Source: a virus
Reading direction: 5' to 3' (one strand)
DNA length: 30,891 bases
Virus record (IMG/VR): IMGVR_UViG_3300008262_002481
Coordinates: 1 to 30,891 of that record
The notes below the pieces were generated by a model that saw only the letters and a program-made list of their open reading frames with translations, was not told the DNA's origin and searched no databases. The translations under genes and the position numbers were made by a program. Positions within the stretch are counted from its first letter, which is position 1. Every line of letters begins with the position of its first letter. This document shows, piece by piece, positions 27,798-30,891 of the stretch.

Positions 27798-27916
27798 TTT
27801 TTCTTTTTACGTCCTTGACAGTGTGCCCGTTGAGAAAAACCTTTCGGATTGCTACAGTTAATAGAGCTTTTGTATTTTTTACTCCATTTTTCTACAACAA
27901 TTTCTTTTATTTTCAT
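27794..27916 (-). CDS. Small basic protein with CSNPKGFSQRAHC motif
   Basis: Read directly from the sequence: ATG (complement 27914-27916) to TGA (complement 27794-27796), 40 residues beginning MKIKEIVVEKWSKKYKSSIN and ending CSNPKGFSQRAHCQGRKKKK. The CSNPKGFSQRAHCQGR segment, with paired Cys and His, is a short module I know from the C-termini of marine T4-like phage proteins. Start overlaps the DUF3008 gene stop by 4 nt (27913-27916), and its stop overlaps the next ATG by 4 nt. A real short gene is very likely. Confidence 0.78.
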   Translation of the reverse strand: MKIKEIVVEKWSKKYKSSINCSNPKGFSQRAHCQGRKKKK

Positions 27917-28176
27917 TTTTTTGCAACGTGTTCAGGCTTGCCTTTATGCTTGGTTGCTGCATAATCTTTTGCTGCTTTTTTTGGCATTTCTTTAGCAACT
28001 TTAGCAACTTCTTTACTTGGTGCAGGTTCGCCTTTTTGTGTAGCATGTACCATACCCATGAAGCGTTGTTGAGCCTTGCTCTTTGCTTTTTCGTCTAGAC
28101 TTTCTTCTGTTTTTGCACTTTGACGATCTTTTCTTGCCATGAGTTTTGCTAGTGCCGCAGCGGCTTTAGAAGCCAT
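27913..28176 (-). CDS. DUF3008-type protein (possibly the 3' part of a frameshifted gene)
   Basis: 87 residues from the ATG at 28176: an Ala/Lys-rich helix (MASKAAAALAKLMARKDRQS) then the DUF3008 pattern QQRFMGMVHATQKGEPAPSK, followed by VAKVAKEMPKKAAKDYAATK and HKGKPEHV. The same frame stays open upstream to about 28350 and reads as a protein-like sequence (SWKAYDDEAERRGSGDASDE, then NKRKIANRKKGRALAATKHN) but has no ATG, GTG or TTG there. This suggests the frame is the continuation of the gene at 28242-29027 after a one-base shift near 28335. DUF3008 function is unknown. Confidence 0.75.
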   Translation of the reverse strand: MASKAAAALAKLMARKDRQSAKTEESLDEKAKSKAQQRFMGMVHATQKGEPAPSKEVAKVAKEMPKKAAKDYAATKHKGKPEHVAKK

Positions 28177-28241
28177 ACTAGCATCTTTTTTATCACCAGT
28201 GGGTCTTGTCCAGCCTTTTGCTTTGTTGTGCTTTGTAGCTG

Positions 28242-29027
28242 CTAATGCTCTGCCTTTTTTACGATTGGCAATCTTACGCTTGTTTTCGTCACTGGCATCA
28301 CCTGAACCTCTACGTTCGGCTTCGTCGTCGTATGCTTTCCATGATACTTATAAATTGTATCCGGGCTTAGTTCGCCTAGTTCAGTTTTTTTTTGATTCAT
28401 ACGTTCTGCTAGTGTTTCTTTATATTGGCTAGCTTGATCTTCTGTCATGTTACCCTTGACAGATTTACTTTCGTTTGCATTTCCATTTTCATATTCTAAA
28501 TAATGATAAACAGAGCCGATGTAGTCTGCTGCTTTGGTAATCTTTGCTTGTACCCAGCCTTCTAGACCTTCTGCTTCTGATATGTTTTTAAGCATGTCGT
28601 GCAATTTAATTGCATATTTTGCAGTTTTGTAAAGATCTGCACGAGCCATTTGCACTTCGTGGTCTTGTTCTGCTGCGTGTCGTTTTACTGGCTTGCCACC
28701 CATTAGATTGTTTGATAAATCTAATGCATTTTTAGCAGTACCATCTTTGTTTTTCTTTTGCGGCGCAACTGGTACACCACTCTTGTCACGTTTAATCTTG
28801 GCATTTGCTGCTGTTGGGTTAGCTACGCTTGCTATGCTTCCTGCACTTGTAGCACCAGCTGTAGCAGTTTCTTCCATGCTTGCTTTTTTCTTATGTTTTT
28901 CTTTGCGTGGCGGTGTATTCTTTTTATTTTGATCTTTGTGTACGCCGGCACCCGATCGTTGTGCAAATGTTGCTACTGGGTTGCGTTCTGCAGGAACTGG
29001 TTTTTTAACAACTTCGTTGATTTTCAT
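28242..29027 (-). CDS. Lys/Ala-rich phage protein, likely frameshifted near its 3' end
   Basis: 261 residues as read. N-terminus MKINEVVKKPVPAERNPVAT, a low-complexity Lys/Ala/Thr region, a helical middle (ARADLYKTAKYAIKLHDMLK then GWVQAKITKAADYIGSVYHY) and ETLAERMNQKKTELGELSPD, a pattern ending many marine T4-like phage proteins. After YKYHGK (near 28335) the frame turns into a less natural Val/Thr/Pro-rich tail, whereas the -1 frame continues as KAYDDEAERRGSGDASDEN and on into the DUF3008 gene. A single protein of about 371 residues would result. Cause: frameshifting, mutation or assembly error. Confidence 0.75.
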   Translation of the reverse strand: MKINEVVKKPVPAERNPVATFAQRSGAGVHKDQNKKNTPPRKEKHKKKASMEETATAGATSAGSIASVANPTAANAKIKRDKSGVPVAPQKKNKDGTAKNALDLSNNLMGGKPVKRHAAEQDHEVQMARADLYKTAKYAIKLHDMLKNISEAEGLEGWVQAKITKAADYIGSVYHYLEYENGNANESKSVKGNMTEDQASQYKETLAERMNQKKTELGELSPDTIYKYHGKHTTTKPNVEVQVMPVTKTSVRLPIVKKAEH

Positions 29028-29215
29028 TTTGTCTTCCTTAATCCGGTAATCGCAGCATCTTTTCCATATTGCGCCTGTAAAATTTTCTTTGCTTCTTGTG
29101 TATTTCTAGCTGACACTTGCACAGGTATCCATTGAGAATAATACTGTTGGCGAACTCTTACATTCGCTGTAAACAATGAAAACAAGTCTGTTTGTTTTAA
29201 TTCTCTTAGTAGCAT
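29024..29215 (-). CDS. Small basic phage protein, unknown function
   Basis: 63 residues from the ATG at 29215 (MLLRELKQTDLFSLFTANVR), one base after the stop of the HAD gene. No ribosome site; translation is probably coupled. It contains VRQQYYSQWIPVQVSARNTQ and EAKKILQAQYGKDA, a pattern I know from uncharacterised small proteins of marine T4-like phages. It overlaps the next ATG by 4 nt. Confidence 0.72.
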   Translation of the reverse strand: MLLRELKQTDLFSLFTANVRVRQQYYSQWIPVQVSARNTQEAKKILQAQYGKDAAITGLRKTK

Positions 29216-29216
29216 G

Positions 29217-30095
29217 TTAGTATTTATCAAAATCAAAAGGTTTGATTTTTTCTACAGGTTCTTCTAAACTATGTCCGCCCGAAATAACTGCCCATTCGTT
29301 GGCTGTATATTTGGGTTCTGCACTTTCAGTCATTCCTAAGTTAAATAAAACGTTTGTGCTTTTGCCTTTTACTTTAGAAGATAACGTAGGAGGAACACCA
29401 TTTTTATCTACAGTGTTGCCAAACTTAGCTGCTTGACGTTTGATTTCGTTGGGCCCTACATCAACAGTTTGGTTTTGTCGAGTAATTTTTCCTACGCCTG
29501 CTGCTTCTCGTATTGTTTTAATAGTACCTTCGTGTGTAACATAATATGGAAAAAACTGAACATCAGGATATTCTTTTTGTAGATTGATAAACATTTTGAT
29601 GTTGCTCATAGCGTCATCATAAAGACGCACTCTAGCATACTTACCTGTATCTAAATATTTTCTAATCCACACAGCTTTGTTTTGTGAAGGTGATCCTCCG
29701 AGATTACCAGCACGATGCACATGAACTCGATTCATGTCAATGCCATATTTTCTAAATGTATCCAAAAATAATTCTTTGTTATCGAAGTCTGATCTAGCAG
29801 TAAGCATTATAACTTTACTATTGCCTGCATTGTTTATTATTGCTTTAAGTTTAGCAATCATTGGTTCAATTGGAATACTTTCTTTGTTGAACTTTTCTGC
29901 GTTTTCAAATTCTCCAAAATCAAAACTTTCGCCTGGTTGCAGTTTATAAGTATTGAATTCTTGATTGGTTAGACTTTTAATAATCTTACCGTCTTTTACA
30001 ACTTTGATTTGCGCAGTGGTTCTGAACAGTGTGTCATCTATATCAAATATAGTTAAGCCTAGTCCTTCTGCTTCTAATAAATCTATTATTTTCAT
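29217..30095 (-). CDS. HAD-superfamily phosphatase-like protein with possible capsid-targeting N-terminus
   Basis: 292 residues. HAD motif I FDIDDTLF (D18, D20, T22), motif II-like VIMLTARSDFDNK, and a later VRLYDDAMSN (motif IV-like acidic pair), as in polynucleotide-phosphatase-type HAD proteins. The middle has HVHRAGNLGGSPSQNKAVWI. The last ~90 residues are basic and low in hydrophobics. The N-terminus MKIIDLLEAEG contains LLE/A, which fits the T4 prohead protease recognition pattern (L/I-x-E) found in short capsid-targeting peptides of T4 internal proteins (MKTYQEF-type). Enzymatic substrate unknown. ATG overlaps the 77-aa gene's stop by 4 nt. Confidence 0.78.
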   Translation of the reverse strand: MKIIDLLEAEGLGLTIFDIDDTLFRTTAQIKVVKDGKIIKSLTNQEFNTYKLQPGESFDFGEFENAEKFNKESIPIEPMIAKLKAIINNAGNSKVIMLTARSDFDNKELFLDTFRKYGIDMNRVHVHRAGNLGGSPSQNKAVWIRKYLDTGKYARVRLYDDAMSNIKMFINLQKEYPDVQFFPYYVTHEGTIKTIREAAGVGKITRQNQTVDVGPNEIKRQAAKFGNTVDKNGVPPTLSSKVKGKSTNVLFNLGMTESAEPKYTANEWAVISGGHSLEEPVEKIKPFDFDKY

Positions 30096-30325
30096 TTTTT
30101 TTGTTTCTTTACTAAATCGTCTTTGTATTCTTCTATAAAATATTCCATGGGTTCGGCACTGATGAACTCAAAATATTCTTTGTCTTTGTTATAGCCGCTT
30201 ATTTTTTTTGGTGTAAGTTTTTTAAAGTCGGTTACATAAATTATATGCTCTTTACCTCGATGTGTTACGAAAAGGTAATGATGAGGAAACCAACTACGCC
30301 ATACTCGTTTAAAAAAGTTTTTCAT
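30092..30325 (-). CDS. Small basic phage protein, unknown function
   Basis: 77 residues: MKNFFKRVWRSWFPHHYLFV at the start, then a charged beta-looking region (GKEHIIYVTDFKKLTPKKIS) and a helical Lys-rich end. The aromatic, basic N-terminus could be a membrane- or DNA-associating segment but no firm prediction is possible. Overlaps both neighbours by 4 nt. Confidence 0.75.
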   Translation of the reverse strand: MKNFFKRVWRSWFPHHYLFVTHRGKEHIIYVTDFKKLTPKKISGYNKDKEYFEFISAEPMEYFIEEYKDDLVKKQKK

Positions 30326-30549
30326 TTTTTACGTCCTCTAAATCCAGGTTGTTGATTTAGTGCTCCTGTCATGTGTGGTAAACTAAACCAAAGTTTAAAC
30401 CAATCAGGATCTCCTGGTTTAATTCCACGTTCTTTTTCGATACGGCGTTTTTCGGCAGCGGTTTTAGAAATGTTTTCCGGAACATACTCTGTATATCCTT
30501 TGAACTCATTTACTCCTGCGAGTCGTTTGATATATTCGATTTCGTCCAT
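30322..30549 (-). CDS. Small phage protein, unknown function
   Basis: 75 residues from the ATG at 30549 (MDEIEYIKRLAGVNEFKGYT), chosen over an in-frame TTG three codons earlier. Ends GALNQQPGFRGRKK. Includes SKTAAEKRRIEKERGIKPGD followed by PDWFKLWFSLPHM. Similar short proteins with an N-terminal I-x-Y-I-x-R-L-A-G pattern are common in marine T4-like phages; function unknown. Overlaps the next ATG by 4 nt. Confidence 0.75.
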   Translation of the reverse strand: MDEIEYIKRLAGVNEFKGYTEYVPENISKTAAEKRRIEKERGIKPGDPDWFKLWFSLPHMTGALNQQPGFRGRKK

Positions 30550-30683
30550 TGTTTCCAAAATTCCTGTCGTTCGTTAGTTGATGCTGCACGGGCTTCGTGT
30601 TCTTTATGCTTTTCTACATAAAAAGTATAAAAGTCTATTTCTTTGCCGCTTTTTTGCGACCTGCTTTCATATTCGCTAGCCAA
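30510..30683 (-). CDS. Possible small gene bridging an apparent gap (TTG start)
   Basis: Read directly: a frame from TTG (complement 30681-30683) to TAA (complement 30510-30512) gives 57 residues starting MASEYESRSQKSGKEIDFYT and ending TKSNISNDSQE. AAAGGAT lies just upstream of the TTG. It overlaps the upstream gene by 49 nt and the downstream gene by 40 nt, and covers the otherwise empty 30550-30634. FYTFYVEKHKEHEARAASTN looks like real protein. The long overlaps and TTG start keep confidence moderate. Confidence 0.5.
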   Translation of the reverse strand: MASEYESRSQKSGKEIDFYTFYVEKHKEHEARAASTNERQEFWKQWTKSNISNDSQE

Positions 30684-30891
30684 TGTGCCATCCTTTGCTT
30701 TTCACCAGAACTGTTTTTAGCAGTCTTTCTTAAACTGCTTACACTTGCTTTAGTATTTACACCCATGCGTTTTGATAATCCTTTGCGACCAGGATTCTTA
30801 CCATCAGCAAAGTTTTCTGCTACATCTTGCTGACTGTTATCTAGAAATGCTACATTGTCCGGTATACCTAACTTTTTAATGCTCCATAGTA
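30635..30891 (-). CDS. Phage protein with basic C-terminal module (5' end beyond window)
   Basis: Partial frame entering from the high-coordinate edge and ending at TAG (complement 30635-30637). Visible residues include IKKLGIPDNVAFLDNSQQDV, KNPGRKGLSKRMGVNTKASV, SSLRKTAKNSSGEKQRMAHW and LANMKAGRKKAAKK. The KNPGRKGLSKR...SSLRK-AK-SSGEKQRMAHWLANMK module is a recurrent C-terminal block in marine T4-like phage proteins, basic and helical. Its function is unknown; the N-terminal domain is not in the window. Confidence 0.8.
   Translation of the reverse strand, partial: LWSIKKLGIPDNVAFLDNSQQDVAENFADGKNPGRKGLSKRMGVNTKASVSSLRKTAKNSSGEKQRMAHWLANMKAGRKKAAKK

Noticed and set aside
1-30891. CRISPR arrays, tRNA genes, insertion sequences, integrase or attachment sites
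   Set aside because: No regularly spaced repeats, cloverleaf-like segments, transposase motifs or integrase motifs were seen on reading. A tRNAscan-SE run would be decisive for tRNAs; I could not run it.

Overview
The window looks like a piece of a T4-like marine myovirus (tailed phage) genome. Evidence: a T4-type replication set (family B DNA polymerase, gp45-like sliding clamp, FEN-type RNase H/5' exonuclease, DsbA-like DNA-binding protein); about 50 genes packed on one strand with many 4-nt start/stop overlaps; AT-rich sequence; and short proteins of types I know from marine T4-like phages (DUF3008, 'GDIWFDT' tail-type segments, basic Cys/Arg-rich C-terminal modules). The host cannot be told from the window; no photosynthesis gene is present. 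Every gene I accept is on the minus strand, so transcription runs from high to low coordinates. No tRNA, rRNA, IS element or CRISPR array was seen.

Layout in transcription order. 30891-27200: small proteins, a HAD-type phosphatase and a DUF3008-type protein that appears split by a frameshift. 27148-21531: DsbA-like protein, DNA polymerase, cytidylyltransferase, eukaryotic-type phosphomannomutase, sliding clamp, small membrane protein. 21544-18327: a DpdA-like tRNA-guanine-transglycosylase homologue, small ORFs and a QueD-like protein. 18323-9692: glycosyltransferase, sugar epimerase, tail-type proteins, radical SAM protein, cupin-fold oxygenase, PLP enzyme, arginine amidinotransferase, sugar-nucleotide dehydrogenase, phosphoribosyltransferase. 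9695-6289: a small ORF, then GTP cyclohydrolase I, QueE and SAM synthetase behind their own promoter, then a conserved ORF. 6292-3407: RNase H/exonuclease, small unknown proteins, sulfotransferase-like protein. 3310-843: MoxR-type AAA+ ATPase and VWA metallopeptidase-like protein, each with its own promoter and separated by an intrinsic terminator.

The main system is a 7-deazaguanine DNA-modification pathway: FolE, QueD and QueE make 7-carboxy-7-deazaguanine from GTP, and DpdA would exchange guanine in DNA for the modified base. QueC, which makes preQ0, is absent here. The final base could therefore be the carboxy form, its decarboxylated form, or a base finished by host or distant phage enzymes. 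An unknown 174-aa gene lies between queD and dpdA and is a candidate tailoring enzyme. A second possible system is a dehydrogenase/amidinotransferase/PLP-enzyme/oxygenase/radical SAM block with a glycosyltransferase and epimerase upstream, which could make a guanidinylated or otherwise unusual sugar. At least seven sigma70-type promoters (TTGACA-N17-TATAAT-like) were found, several inside coding sequence.
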